This document shows, piece by piece, positions 1-14,427 of a DNA stretch of 64,000 bases (within the stretch, counting starts at the first letter, position 1; each line of letters starts with the position of its first letter). The notes under the pieces were generated by a model that searched no databases, was not told where the DNA came from, and saw only the letters and a program-made list of their open reading frames with translations. A program made the translations under genes and the position numbers. This DNA is from Paralichthys olivaceus (lineage: Eukaryota > Chordata > Actinopteri > Pleuronectiformes > Paralichthyidae), in NCBI RefSeq assembly GCF_024713975.1, contig NC_091100.1, forward strand, positions 14,104,001 to 14,168,000, written 5' to 3'.

Positions 1-1382
1 CTTTGGCTGTTTACTCACATTGATGGTAAGTTCTCCTTTTGTTTGGCCGAGAATCAAGCGTTCTCACGCTGATGAGGCATAAAAGCATTTTTATTTATTT
101 TTACCTGATTCAAATGAATTACTCTGAGGGGTCTGTGAGTCAACAGAGAAGGGAGTCATGACACAGCTTGCAAAACGCACACACACACGCACACACACAC
201 ACGCACACACGCACACACAGATGATGTGATCAGTTTAAATGGAACTCCTCTAATTCGCCTCTAACAGTTTTAGCAGGATGTCAGGTGTGAAGTTGCAGTA
301 CAACTAAATGTTTTCTAAATATTAAATATTAAATTAATATTTTTAGAAAGACGATTGTTTACTGTGCCGGGGGTTACAACCTGCATTTGGTTTTTAGCTG
401 TAAATGTTTTCTTGCACATGGCTGTATCATTCCAAGTGAGTTTAAGGGTAACGCTGATCCAGGAAACATCCAAACTGCACTTCCCTTACAGTACCTACCT
501 GACATCCATCTAACTCTGAGCAGAGGGAAGCAAAGCAAGTGAAGCTGAGTGAAACAGCTGCTGTCATTCAACCTGGTGACCTGCTCAAGATCATCATTGC
601 TGATGATTTTCTGACAGTAAAGCCTGGACCAGCATGATGTGTGGAAGGTCACATGTGCACACAGAGAGATTTTTTGTCACTTTCACACACTCTGACACAT
701 TAGAGAAAACGTTCCAACTAAAAATAGCTTGTTTTCTAAGTTCCAAGTGGAGACAGAAAAGATTCCATCCTCAGTTTGCAAGAAATACCCGCAGAAAAGA
801 CTACAACATAATAAACTATAATGGGAGCTCTGGTGGGAGGAACTAAACTGCACCCTAAGGACGGCTGTTAAGAGTCTCTTTCCATGTTTTATCTGTTCTT
901 GGAAAGATAAGATGTCCATAACCAAACTCTGGGGAGACTCAGCAGATCGCTGCAAAAATGTCCACACATGTTGCTGCTGCTGGGCTCCGGATGAGGGATA
1001 TACTTTCGAAGAGTGTTTGTGATTTGTGTGTGAGTCTGTTTCATGTGCATGTCCGTCTGAAGAAGTGACTGTTGTATGTATTTCAGTGTGGAAGACTTAA
1101 GATTCAAGATTCAAGAACAAAATTACAAAAGTCCTTCTCAAATCAAAGTGTGTCTGTTATAAAGATTTACAAATAAAATATAAAATTATAAATATAAGCA
1201 ACATTAAAATAAAATAAAAATAAAAGCAAAGGAAGTATGGAATAAAGTTCTTCAATAAAATATAACATAAGATATAACTTAACTAAACATGTGTGTCTGT
1301 GGAAGGGGGTGTATGAGTTATTGTATGTCATTACCATCATATGGGAAGGGAGTGTATTCTGAAAGATCAGCTATAGGATGCC

Positions 1383-1386
<4 letters not shown>

Positions 1387-1430
<44 letters not shown>
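1387..1430. repeat. (CA)n microsatellite
   Basis: An uninterrupted AC/CA dinucleotide run of about 44 bases is visible directly. It creates spurious Cys-Val and Thr-His open frames on the two strands. Confidence 0.95.
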
Positions 1431-1432
<2 letters not shown>

Positions 1433-2501
1433 GCAGAGGGCCCAATGATATACTAACTTCACAGACTTCACAGACGCAGGAGTAAAGACGCTGGAGTAGA
1501 GTCCGGTCCCCGGACTCTACTCTTGCGCAGGTGTGTGTCTGAGAGAGCACCTGCATGAAAGTGTGATAGTGTTTCATTATGTGGATTCAGAAATATAAAG
1601 TGCATAATCTATATGCCAGTGGATTTACTCCCAGCACTCACTATAGAAAAAACGCACACACGAGAGCGCCCCATTTAAGTTTTATGGCCATCCACATGGG
1701 AGGAACCTCTGCAGTTATGGGTCCAGATGGGGGGTTGGTGTACATTTTAAGAGCGACTCTGAGAGTGTGATTCTCCCTTGAAGGACAGATCAGCATGAGA
1801 CACCGAGGGAAAGATAAGAAAAGACAGAAATTATAGCGGATGAAGTCATTATAGAGTCACTCAGGCCCATAAATCACATCTCAAACATCCACACAGTGCT
1901 CGTCTGTGAGAGCTTTACAAGTCTGTAAAGGGATTACACATTTAATGGGTTAGTTCTGTTTAGGATAACTTCCTCCAAGCGGATGCCAAAGAGAGTGATA
2001 TATATTTCCTCTTCTCTGAAAATAGATCTCTCTCTTTCTTGATAGGTAAGATTGAGACCAGGCTGTAGTCATAACATCACTTCTCTGACTTCACACATCA
2101 ATAGCTGCTGTCATGAAAACGGTTGCCCATGCACTGCCTGCCTGCATCAGATTTCTTATCTCGTTAGGATTTTCCCTGCTGCACAAAAACAGGGCAGAAC
2201 ATGTATTTACTGTTGTTTACTGAATGTGACTTTATGGAATTATGAAATATTCTAAGTTGATTCTTCAGAAAGAAGGGAAGGTGCACTTCTTTAACTGGAA
2301 CAGGAGTTAAACAGGTTTAGACTGGTAAGAATTGCAACTGGAACAAAACACAGAACACCAAATGTCTTGTTGATGTAAAGTATGAGCATTCAGACTTAAA
2401 TAAATTTACATATTTAAAGGTAACATATGTTATTATATATTACAATATTTTATTAAAGCTTGTGAGTCAAGTTGAGTTGAGAAATATACGACTAAACAGG
2501 T

Positions 2502-2550
2502 AGTGGTGGGATGTAGCAAAGTACATTTACTTTACTACATAAACACTGAC
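2502..2550. mobile_element. Truncated hAT-type MITE end
   Basis: The sequence GTAGTGGTGGGATGTAGC followed by AAAGTACATTTACTTTACTAC resembles the terminal part of the common teleost non-autonomous hAT family whose end reads CAGTGGTGGAATGTAAC. Only one end is visible, so this is a truncated remnant. The family assignment comes from memory of the consensus. Confidence 0.5.
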
Positions 2551-3396
2551 TCTCATTTGTTCACACATTAAAAACAACAGAATAGGAAAACACCTGGGTT
2601 AAAAGTTCATCATGAAACACAGATAAAAGGGACAGATAAGAGAAAAAGAGAAAAAAAAGGACGTCACACTTTCAAACACAATTACAAGGTGTGTTACAAT
2701 TTAAAATGAAAAATTGAAGGCAAACTATTGGAAACACAATAAAACTATATAAAAACTAAATACTATATGAAAGACAATGATACTTGTATGACAAAAGAAA
2801 ATATTTACAGGAGCCCCCTTTTATAAGCCGTCCATATGGAAAGTATTGGTGGCAGAATAGTAGAGCGGAAGATAAAATATGCAGAGATGGTGATACTGCA
2901 CCTTGACATTGGTCTCCACCAGTTAATAAAACAAACAAAGAAGAACAGGGAAGTATTGGTCAATAATATGATTGTATATTATTCTGTAAATACAAACGTA
3001 TTTGTATGTTATTATAACTGTTTTAAGTTGTAGTATTACTACTGTCTGTATTTACGGTTTTTCATTGGTCAGCATATATATGCAGTATTATTTTGGTCAA
3101 TTAAATGTTTGCATATTGTTTTTGTGATTATGTATGTGTTTAATCATATTATTATTACTGTCTGATTTTATTGCTTTTTCTTATTGATCGCTTTTAGAAA
3201 AAATAGTTTTTGCTTGTTCACTTATATTATCTTTTTATTAACGCTGATAGACATCTTGCTCGTTGATTCCCAGTGCACTGTGTGTATACACCGACAGCGC
3301 CCTCTGCTGTCGGCTTTGCACAAACGCCCGGAAACCGCGCGCTGCCTGCGCTATTTTCTCATTGGCTGCTGTGGACCTCGTGACCACAACAGAAAC

Positions 3397-5828
<2,432 letters not shown>

Positions 5829-6790
5829 GATGAGGCACAATAGATGAAGACGGGGGACTGGGACAGAAATTAGTATCGCTGTGAGCTAGCCACCAGGTGT
5901 GCTGGTTGAAAGAGGGGGGCGACGCACGGCTAAGATAGTAACGTCCGTAGCAACTCCCCAAACATCTTGCTGACTGACAAATTCCACAGTTGACCAATGA
6001 CTTGACAGGCCTGCAGATGAGACCACAGAGTCTCACAGAGGGTAAAACTAATGGTTTGTTCCAAAAACAACTGGGATGGTTTGACTGATAATGTATTTAT
6101 TTTATGTGGAGAATTCTCAGGCCTGAACACACAATTCAATCTAAACTGTTCTTTGAGAGGATTTTTTGACATTTTATAGTTATGTCATTATGCTATTTTT
6201 AACAAAGTCCATCTTTGTGCTGTCAAATGGAACATTCCTTGTTACAGCTCATATACGCACAAGTATCACATGATGTTCTCAGTTTATCATTTCCACACTG
6301 ATCCATTTGTCAGATATTGTATACATAGCATTTCATTTTTATGAGTCTGGTTCTTTTGTAGGTGTTTTTGTTTTTCTCATCAAGGACTAAAGCCAGATAC
6401 AGAGGAAACAGATGTGTATTATAATGAAGTGTATCTGGAAGCCCAAAGTTCCCTGAAGCTTAAAGGGTGGACTCTTAAATACACAAACAAGACTGTTGAA
6501 ACTCATTTTATTCACTATAAACACATAATAATTAAATAAATGAGTTGTGTTTCTGAAGGTCAGATGAAATATGCATGTTGAAGCACTTCCTGTCAGGTGA
6601 CAGTGATTGTGGCTTGATGAGTTGATGTGGTTCAGGTTTGCTGTGATCCTGGTTTGAAGCTCGTCAACACAAAATGAGTTTACCTCATCCCTCCTTTACT
6701 TGTTAACTCTACTGTACTTATCCAGCTTACACACATGTCAGTGAACTGTCTCTATTATGTCTTAGGAAACATTTAAAGTTGTGCAATAAA
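5829..6790 (+). other. fdx2: fdx2 3'UTR
   Basis: This non-coding sequence follows the fdx2 stop and ends at the canonical AATAAA at 6785-6790 followed by a T-rich stretch. An earlier ATTAAATAAA at about 6531-6540 could serve as an alternative signal. Assignment as 3'UTR is by position and signal only. Confidence 0.55.
6785..6790 (+). terminator. Poly(A) signal, probable for fdx2
   Basis: AATAAA in GTGCAATAAAATG, followed within 30 bases by a T-rich region. It is the last canonical signal before the zglp1 promoter region. Confidence 0.5.
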
Positions 6791-7622
6791 ATGTTTTGAA
6801 AATTATTTTTTGTACACTTCTCCCTTTACCCCTTTAGAGAAGAATGGCAGAAGTGAAGTGATATATCCAAACCTAAATATTCAACACTAGTTCCTTGCAG
6901 ATAAAAGTACCTACAAAGGCCTCGTGTGTTGTTGCAGAGAGCTGTCTGCTGCAGCAGCTTCCAGGTGAAACTGCAGTTCGGTGAGGAGCCACACTTTAAA
7001 CCCTGCAGGTGTAATCTGTGTAAACCAGGAACACCCGTGTATTCAGCTGAGCACACAGGAGCGGGCCATGGCCACCAGCTCCACCGGTGTGGGCTCAACT
7101 CTTCTCTATTAGCTGATGACCGACCCTGACGATTAATGGTGAGAATCAACACGTGCAGCGATGGGTGGATGTTGAAAACATGTTTTTGTAGGAGGCCTTA
7201 ATGCCAGAGAGGTGGTTGGCTAAAGAAGCTGTGACAGGTCAGGAACGAGTAACGGTGAGAAGAAGGATCAGTGAGGTTGATGTGATGGGCCCATTTATTA
7301 TGTGAGTGATGGACGATCACAGGTTGTGGATCAAAGTTTGCGATCGTTGGATTTACGCTTTTATAATGTCCATCAATGAAATCTGATCTCAAACATTCAC
7401 CGATCCATTAAATGAAGCCAAAGTGAACATAAGCGGTGCTTCCAGACATTGTCAGTCCATGATATGTTGTTGCAGGAGAACGATTTCAACACTACAGTCG
7501 CTTTTTAACACACCTTTCTATAAGCGCTTCTAAAAACCACTGGATCAATCACTGCCGTCAGCTCGTGCGCTCGCGACAGTTTGAAAAGTTGACACCCGCG
7601 AAAATCTGCGACATCGTCGAAC

Positions 7623-7726
7623 ATGAGCTGCTTCAGAGTCCGAGCAGACCCTCAGAGCTCCACTGTGGAAGCTCCACTGTGGAAGTTCCACTGTGTTCCT
7701 CCACTGTGGAAGTTCCACTGTGACCG
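7623..7726 (+). other. zglp1: Possible upstream first exon of zglp1
   Basis: An ATG at 7623 in a CpG-containing stretch opens a frame that runs through the TTCCACTGTGGAA repeats to a GTGAGT donor at 7727. Joined to the acceptor at 8235 (exon from 8236) it continues in frame into the zglp1 ORF, adding about 38 aa. If the ATG is not used, the segment may simply be 5'UTR. The support is splice consensus and phase only. Confidence 0.35.
7657..7726 (+). repeat. Short tandem repeat of palindromic TTCCACTGTGGAA unit
   Basis: The unit (A/G)(C/T)TCCACTGTGGAAG recurs about four times with 12-18 base spacing (CTCCACTGTGGAAG, CTCCACTGTGGAAG, TTCCACTGTG, CTCCACTGTGGAAG, TTCCACTGTG). Each unit is nearly palindromic. 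The array ends at a GTGAGT donor-like sequence at 7727. Confidence 0.85.
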
Positions 7727-8245
7727 GTGAGTTCAACCAGCCCCACGTGAATAGAAGAACCACCACACGGAGAATGTGCAGCTTTACTTGAATAATCTTC
7801 TGAACAGCAGTGACTAACTATTAACAATAACCCGGATGTTCGTGTATATATAGGCCACAAAGATGGTGTGTATTAAAAAACAACCTATCACAAACTGTCG
7901 AGCTAATGTCAACAGCAAAACATACAAGTGTGGCAGCGCTAGCTTCTACAGGAGCTCAGTTACAGCAGCTGTTTGTTTATACAGCACAAATGGTGAAGTA
8001 GCTATTCTCTAAATCCTTGACATCTTATTTACTCCTAGAAACTTCTCCAGCCACCATCACTGTGTTTTGTAAAATATACGTTCATGTGACACATATTTAA
8101 CAGCTTTAAGAGCAAAAAACATCAGGGGTTATACAAAGATAAATAACTATTAGAGAGAAGTCTTACATGTTTTATTATTGTCTTAGAAACTTTGTCTGAA
8201 GGCTGTTTTTTTCCCCCTGTTCATTTCGGATGCAGACACCTCAAC

Positions 8246-10633
8246 ATGAGCACAGGACCGACGTCACAAGCCACTTTTATTCAAGGACACCAGAGGACGG
8301 TGGAGCACGATGCGTCCCACTCTGCGCTCTTCTACCTCCTCCAAGAAGTTTCCAGGCTGGCGTCTCCCAGCCACAGCAGTTTCCTGGGTACAAACTCGCC
8401 TTGCAAATGGCTCGACGAGGCGTCCACACCGGGGGATGTCATCGTTGAAACGGAGGTAGAGGATGAGCATTTCTTTCAAAGGTATGATAGTTTCTCTCAG
8501 CACAGTGTCTCGCCTTTTAATCAGGTGAACAAAGTGGAGGAGGAAAGTCACAACAGCACGGTGATGAGTTTGATTGAGCCGCATCAGGAAGGTACCAGCC
8601 CCTTGAAAGTGCTGAGTCTGATCAACCTGCAGTGTGAGAGGATCCTGCATCGGAGAGATGTAGAGGAGCCGCGCACAAGTTCAGTATCATCCAAGGCAAA
8701 ATCAGTCCTTAAAACAGCCAGGTCGTCAACTGCTGCAGCAGATGTTACAGAACAGGGGGTTGGAAGTGACACTTTTCTTATCAAGAGACAAGAAATCCCA
8801 GCCTCTGTCCGTGATGGGGAAGATGTGAAAGGAGTCAGCACTTATAAAGACTCTCAGGTGGGTTGTAGTCTTCAACCTCAGCCTGCTGAAATAACAGACA
8901 CTGTTTTACCAGAGCTGATGAAAGATAATGCCACCGCCTCCTCTCAACCGCAGCCTGGGGACAAAAGGGAGGCCATGTTTAAAGTTAATGCACAATTAGA
9001 GTTGAGCCAGGAGTGTAAGATGGATTTTTGGAACGTAGCCTTCTCTGAAAAGGCTCTGTCACAAGCACACATGCACAGTGCACCCATTAATACCCAGATG
9101 ACTTTGAATTCAAATGAAGATACAGGTGTAGATCTACCAAAGCCAGCACTGACAGTAGACTGCAACGCAAACATTGTGTTGACCCCATGTGACACCCAGC
9201 TGTCGCCTCTGAGCGCTCTCCTGGCTACTTCACAATCTGCATTGCTCTACTTGAGTGCTGCAGAGAGGTGTCATTCATTCCTAAAAACTGATAACAAACC
9301 CACAGGAGCGAATCCATCTATACCTGCTGCCATAAAGGAGGAATCACCCACATTTGAACAACTGAAATCCTCCAGCTACAATGTGCTTTCTGTAAAGTTA
9401 CAACCAGAACTCAGGCCTGTGCAAAAGCAGGAAATTGCTCCTCCATCTTCCTGGCAGTGGAGAACCAAGACTCCTAGAAAACAACCTCATCCCAGCCGGA
9501 GTGTTGACATCCAAGACCCAGACATCCAGGGAGTGACTTTCAGGATGGGCTCAGAGCTGGACGACAGCAGGGAGCAGTGTCGGCTCCTCATAACTTCAAA
9601 GTACAGGTACTAACAGATTTACTACAATTTTTTGGTGTGTGTGAGTTTAGAAGTATTCAATCTGCACACATTGCCGGTGTCTGCTGCACGTGTACCCTTC
9701 ACAGCAAGGAGCTCTTCAAGTGTGTAAGAAAGCCAAGGCCGAGGACACGGACATCCCAGAAATCCCTCAAAACTAGCAGCTCAGACGAGGAGAGTGACCT
9801 GACGGTTTCCAGTGAGTAACACTCGAGTACCTGCACTCTACAATGAAGCTATGCTTACCTTACTACACCTGCTCCAAAGAGTAATGTTGAGTCCTACAAG
9901 TATCTCATTCATCACAGGTTTGTCTCTGAATACAGTTTGTATACATGTAAAGGGAGAACAGGGACAAATATCTATTGTAAATGTGATTATGTATCGCTGT
10001 AAAGTGCCAATTTTCTCCACTAGAGGGTGCCACTTTATTAAAAGATGTAAGTCAACAGCATCATTTGCTTAGGACAGGATTTACACAGTGAAACTACATT
10101 CTAACACCATGATGTTTATCATGACAACTGCCCTTAATGCAAAGTAGCAAATACAGAGAAAGAAAACCAAAGTGGACACATAACATGTGGCAATATATTT
10201 GTTTCTCTCGGCCCCCTCAGAGGATAAAGTCTGTGCATCGTGCTGCACCAGGAAGACGCCCATGTGGAGAGATGCAGAGGATGGGACCCCACTCTGTAAT
10301 GCCTGTGGGATAAGGTAGCTCAGATGCACACAACGATGTCACATAAGTTTCTTCCACAGTGACATGATTTAGTTTATGATGTCTACATGAGTTGCTAGAA
10401 GAACAGAAAGTTGGTAATAAATGTGATTTTAACACCAGCGTGTGTTTCATCAAAGAACATTCATGGAATCACTCTCATCTCCCGTGTTTCTCTTTACAAG
10501 GTATAAGAAGTACAGAGTGCGCTGTGTCAACTGCTGGCATATCCCGAGGAAAGAGGGCAACTCCAACTCATGCTGCCTCAGGTGTGGAAACTTGGTGAGG
10601 CTGACCTCAGCTCAACGGAAACACACCACCTAG
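8246..10633 (+). CDS. zglp1: Zinc finger GATA-like protein 1 (zglp1), 4 coding exons
   Basis: Coding exons are 8246-9606, 9705-9811, 10221-10314 and 10501-10633. Phases agree throughout and give 564 aa. The large first exon (about 454 aa) is Ser/Gln-rich with no recognised domain. Exon 3 encodes a GATA-type finger, Cys-x2-Cys-x17-Cys-x2-Cys (CASCCTRKTPMWRDAEDG...CNAC, from about residue 494). Exon 4 adds a second Cys-x2-Cys-x13-Cys-x2-Cys motif (CVNC...CLRC) with shorter spacing than a classical finger. The segments WRDAEDGTPLCNACGIRYKK and CWxxPRK are as I recall them from mammalian ZGLP1, a gonadal transcription regulator. The first ATG used lies just after a good acceptor (AG at 8234-8235). 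An upstream exon at 7623-7726 would add 38 aa in frame. Its position downstream of fdx2 agrees with mammalian gene order. Confidence 0.88.
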
Positions 10634-12893
10634 GGAACATACACAGAGAAAAGGCTTTTCATGTTCACATGTGACGGAGCTGTGCACACACCAGCTCAAG
10701 ACTGAACCCTCTCTGTTGCTGTTGTTCTTTATCCTCGACAATTCACTACAGATGTAAACGCCAAAAAGAAAGAACCAACACCAGCCTTTTGTATTTTACG
10801 TGACTCAGGGTATTTAAATTAGTTTCACTGCCTCAGTTTTGCACCTCGGACAACAGACCTCATTGACTTTAGCTCCATGGTTGCCATCAAAGTGCTGCAT
10901 ACATCACAAGAAAACTTACAAAAATTAGGTTAAAGGACTAAAAAAACTTTAAAACCTTCTGAAACTCTGTGCTCAACACTTAACAGGGGACGCTGTCAGA
11001 CAATGGTCTGCACCTCTATCTTTCCTGCACTGAAACTTATGTATGTAGCATGTGTGACAAAGTGTATTCAGATGATTGGTTTGTCTTCCCTCTGTCTGCT
11101 GAGCACAGAGCACAGACAGTTTGTAGCAGAGAGTCATTTAACACAAATAAACGGGATGCTGCAGTGCTACTGTAAGAACTACACACATTCAGTGGAGAGT
11201 TTATTCATAATTGTTGTCAGTTTTCATCTAAATAGCTTCAGTGTTGCCTGTGTATAATGGTCGGTGGTCTCCAACAACAGCTGCACTACAAAGTTATCTC
11301 TGTGCAGGAACAAAAAACGGCATCCTGAGCTCAGTGTTGTCTTCACTGTTATTAACTGCCAAAGAATTAACCTTCTTGGCCACATGTATTTAGTTGCACA
11401 AGTTAAATTATTTATTTTGTTGTGTTTGTCCTAATTTCCAACTTATTTTTTGCACGGTTTGTTTATCTTGGTGTTTATTTGGAGTGTAGCTGGTATCGTT
11501 GGTGCATTTTTTTCCTATGAGGAAAGAAACCCTCTTTGTGTGAGCTTGCATGGGTTTCGGTCTGTATTAAAGTCTGTATAAAACACTTTCTCGGCTCTTT
11601 CATGTGTGTAGCTGCATGAGCGTGGCCCTGTCTTGATCTAAATATTATACCCACACAAAAATGCAATTATAAAATAGTACAATAGTTTTAGAGGGTTGCC
11701 CTACACATAACACATCACATTAAACTGCATGTGAGGGGGAAGAATTGTTCATTAATGAGGCTTCCCACAGTTTCCTTAGCCCACCCTGCAGTGGTGACCT
11801 GTGTGCCAAGTGGGTGGCCTCGCACAGATTGATACAGTGCAGCTATTATTTCAAAATGGATTACGTCTTCTGATTTGAAACAGCCAGAGTCTCTCACCAT
11901 GAGCCAAAACGTCAAGTGAAGAGGAACTGAAGGAAATGAGCATTGTGTAAGCCAACCACATAAAAAGATTAAGCTCTTTAAAATTAATCATTAACCAGAT
12001 TTCAGCCCAAACCAGTTTCACCTGCTGTGGACACGATACGATAATAAACATGTGACGGGAAGTAACTGAGAACCTTCAACTTCAGTTTAGTACGTCATTC
12101 CACAGGCAAATATTAGAAAAGATAAAATGGGGGTATTCACTTGTTACAACAGAAGTAGACATGACATTAAAAAAGGCAATATAATATAAATGAAAAATTG
12201 TTCAAAATGCAAAGAATAATAATATACACCTTTCACTACAGATGCTAACATATTGGAATGGATATTGAAATAGATCCATATATATGCATGTGTAGAATGA
12301 ATGAATTTCACACTAAGGCACACATGTGGAATACTATAATATGATATAATTGGTATGCGTTATAACTATAATGTGTAAGAGGACACCATGTGCAAAATGA
12401 CAGAACTCAACGACTATTACTTTGTGGATTAAGGTATTTTTTTAATGTAAAATTATTGTTAAGCTTTTATGATTAATTCCTCATATAGCTTAAGCTGCAA
12501 TTAGTCAACAATTTAATTTCTTATTAGAACCAAACTCCATTGAGCGTCCTCTGATTAACATGCTTTTGTGATTTGACTTAAAATGTATTTTAAATAAGAC
12601 TTACTAATCTATATGCATTGGGAGTATGAAGTTCAGGAAAGTATAAGACTAAATGAACAACATATTTATTATTGAGTAGATTACCAATCATCAGTTCATG
12701 CTAAAGGATCATTAATCATGTGAAGCTTCATGTCTCAGCTCTTTGCTGTGTTCAGGAGGAGGAACTTTGCAGAGGGGGCTGAAAAGTGGAGGATTCAGTC
12801 AGATGCGTAACTTCTAGTGAATGAAAGGGGAGAAGGGGGTTCACGCCTGCTCCGTCCAAGACAGGCGCTCAGCCACCGGGCACTCTGGGGACC
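10634..12893. other. zglp1 3'UTR and intergenic spacer
   Basis: Downstream of the zglp1 stop there is a probable poly(A) signal AATAAA at about 11146. The remainder to the foxd start is AT-rich and shows no gene. The 12720-12893 segment, just upstream of the forkhead ATG, is G-rich and presumably holds the foxd promoter and 5'UTR. Confidence 0.45.
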
Positions 12894-13775
12894 ATGACCT
12901 TGGACTGTATGGAGCTGCAGACGGACATTGATGCGGAGGGACAGACCGATAACGGAGATGTGAGGAACACATGTGTGTCACTGTTCAGTAACACGAATGC
13001 AGACTTGGAGCAGAGCGCGTCCCCCCTTACTCCTCGGCTGCGGGCGGATGGAGGCTTCTCTGTGCGTCTGCAGCGCGGTGCCGGCTGGGGCGGGTCTTCG
13101 GTAAAGCCCCCCTACTCGTACATCGCTCTCATCACCATGGCCATCCTGCAGAGCCCAGAGAAGAGGCTGACCCTCAGCGAGATATGCGATTTTATCAGCC
13201 AGCGCTTCGCTTATTATCGGGAAAAGTTCCCCGCGTGGCAGAACTCCATCCGGCACAACTTGTCTCTGAACGACTGCTTCGTGAAAATGCCCAGGGAGCC
13301 TGGGAATCCCGGGAAGGGAAACTACTGGACCCTGGATCCCATGTCCTCAGATATGTTTGAGAATGGGAGTTTTCTTCGGCGAAGGAAACGCTTCAAGAGA
13401 CGACACTTCCATTTGGAAACGGTGAAGGAGTCCGAGGCCCCAGAGCGCATCAGCCGCATGTCCGTGTTTCCTCTAATCGGAGCGCACAGGATGGTTTCTT
13501 GTCTCCAGGGTCTTGATCTGGACATAGGTTTAAGTCCCCTCACTAGTCCGAGCCTCCCACCTGTGAGCCGGATTATACCTGAGCTCTCCTCGCTTCTCTC
13601 CAAGAGTTTGTCCTCATCTTCAACCTTTGAACATCTCCACCCGGGACGCTGCGCCCTCGTCGCACCTCTGCCTCCAAACTTCATGCCTCCTGTCTCGCTG
13701 CACGGATTCATACCCAACTACCCTGTTACGCAGTTATCCACTGTTCCTCTGAGCATCTTTAAACATTTCGTCTAA
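12894..13775 (+). CDS. FoxD-class forkhead transcription factor, probably foxd5-like
   Basis: This is an intronless 293-aa ORF. Residues about 67-170 form a complete forkhead (winged-helix) DNA-binding domain: [20 protein letters not shown], a recognition helix [17 protein letters not shown], then [13 protein letters not shown] and the wing and basic end [33 protein letters not shown] and [15 protein letters not shown] are typical of FoxD (foxd1/2/3/4/5), and single-exon structure also fits FoxD genes. The protein is shorter than FoxD1-D3, and the N-terminus is acidic and lacks long Ala/Gly/His runs. This, with the MTL start, points to the fish/amphibian FoxD5 branch, but I cannot separate paralogues by eye. 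No clear Engrailed-like FSIxxIL repressor motif is seen at the C-terminus. It is followed by a poly(A) signal at 13952. Confidence 0.93.
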   Translation: MTLDCMELQTDIDAEGQTDNGDVRNTCVSLFSNTNADLEQSASPLTPRLRADGGFSVRLQRGAGWGGSSVKPPYSYIALITMAILQSPEKRLTLSEICDFISQRFAYYREKFPAWQNSIRHNLSLNDCFVKMPREPGNPGKGNYWTLDPMSSDMFENGSFLRRRKRFKRRHFHLETVKESEAPERISRMSVFPLIGAHRMVSCLQGLDLDIGLSPLTSPSLPPVSRIIPELSSLLSKSLSSSSTFEHLHPGRCALVAPLPPNFMPPVSLHGFIPNYPVTQLSTVPLSIFKHFV

Positions 13776-13951
13776 TTTGATTTGATTCGATGATCCAATG
13801 ATGCCCCTGAATGTCTGAACTCACAGAGAACTGAACTGAATCTTCTTCCGTGCAACTCATGGTACTTTATATAAATATAACTCGGTGACGGTGACCTAAA
13901 CGTACAAATAGGCCAATGTATGTGCGCGTTTGCTTGAAGCAAATGATGCTG

Positions 13952-13957
13952 AATAAA
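13952..13957 (+). terminator. Poly(A) signal, probable for foxd
   Basis: AATAAA in GCTGAATAAATGA lies 177 bases after the foxd stop. A second AATAAA follows at about 13988. Confidence 0.5.
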
Positions 13958-14384
13958 TGATATTTCACGGCTCTTATACGGTTTGGAATAAATACTTGAT
14001 GGTATTTGCACCGTCTGTGCAGTTGGAATGGTTTATCATTATTCATAATCACAATTGAATAATTAAGGTCATTAGGCTGTCTTCGTTTTCACGTTACTTG
14101 TTGTAGAGAGTTTTTCTTATTTATTAAATAATAAATGTGTTTACTGAATTGAAAGAATAAAACTTCACAATATAACTGACTGATTCCCCATAATAATACA
14201 ATAATACGACTGATAATATTAATAATGATATTGATAGTTGTAGAAGTAATAGTAATCAGGAGATTTAAAGTGTTCAATTGTGACAGTGGAGGTAGGTCCA
14301 ATTTCGGTTCAGTACTGTCATTACCATCAAATTGAAAGGGCTGAAAGGGTGAAGACTTGGATTTAGTGTTAGAGTTAGAATTAG

Positions 14385-14390
<6 letters not shown>

Positions 14391-14425
<35 letters not shown>
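14391..14425. repeat. (TG)n microsatellite
   Basis: A TG run of about 34 bases followed by an AGAGAG-rich stretch, seen directly. Confidence 0.95.

Positions 14426-14427
<2 letters not shown>

Larger units (their letters stand above)
1..3300. other. Intergenic AT-rich region, no gene recognised
   Basis: No open frame here has recognisable protein similarity, and all are short. Visible content is a CA/CG-interrupted microsatellite at about 177-219, a pure CA run at 1387-1430, and the remnant of a hAT-type MITE end near 2502-2550. A GTAAGT-like string at 26-31 could be a splice donor of a gene entering from the left, but nothing upstream is available to judge it. Confidence 0.6.

Noticed and set aside
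8192-8245. Extension of zglp1 exon 1 upstream to 8192
   Set aside because: The codon at 8192 is TTG, and a good splice acceptor (AG at 8234-8235) lies between it and the first ATG at 8246. The open frame before 8236 is probably intron.
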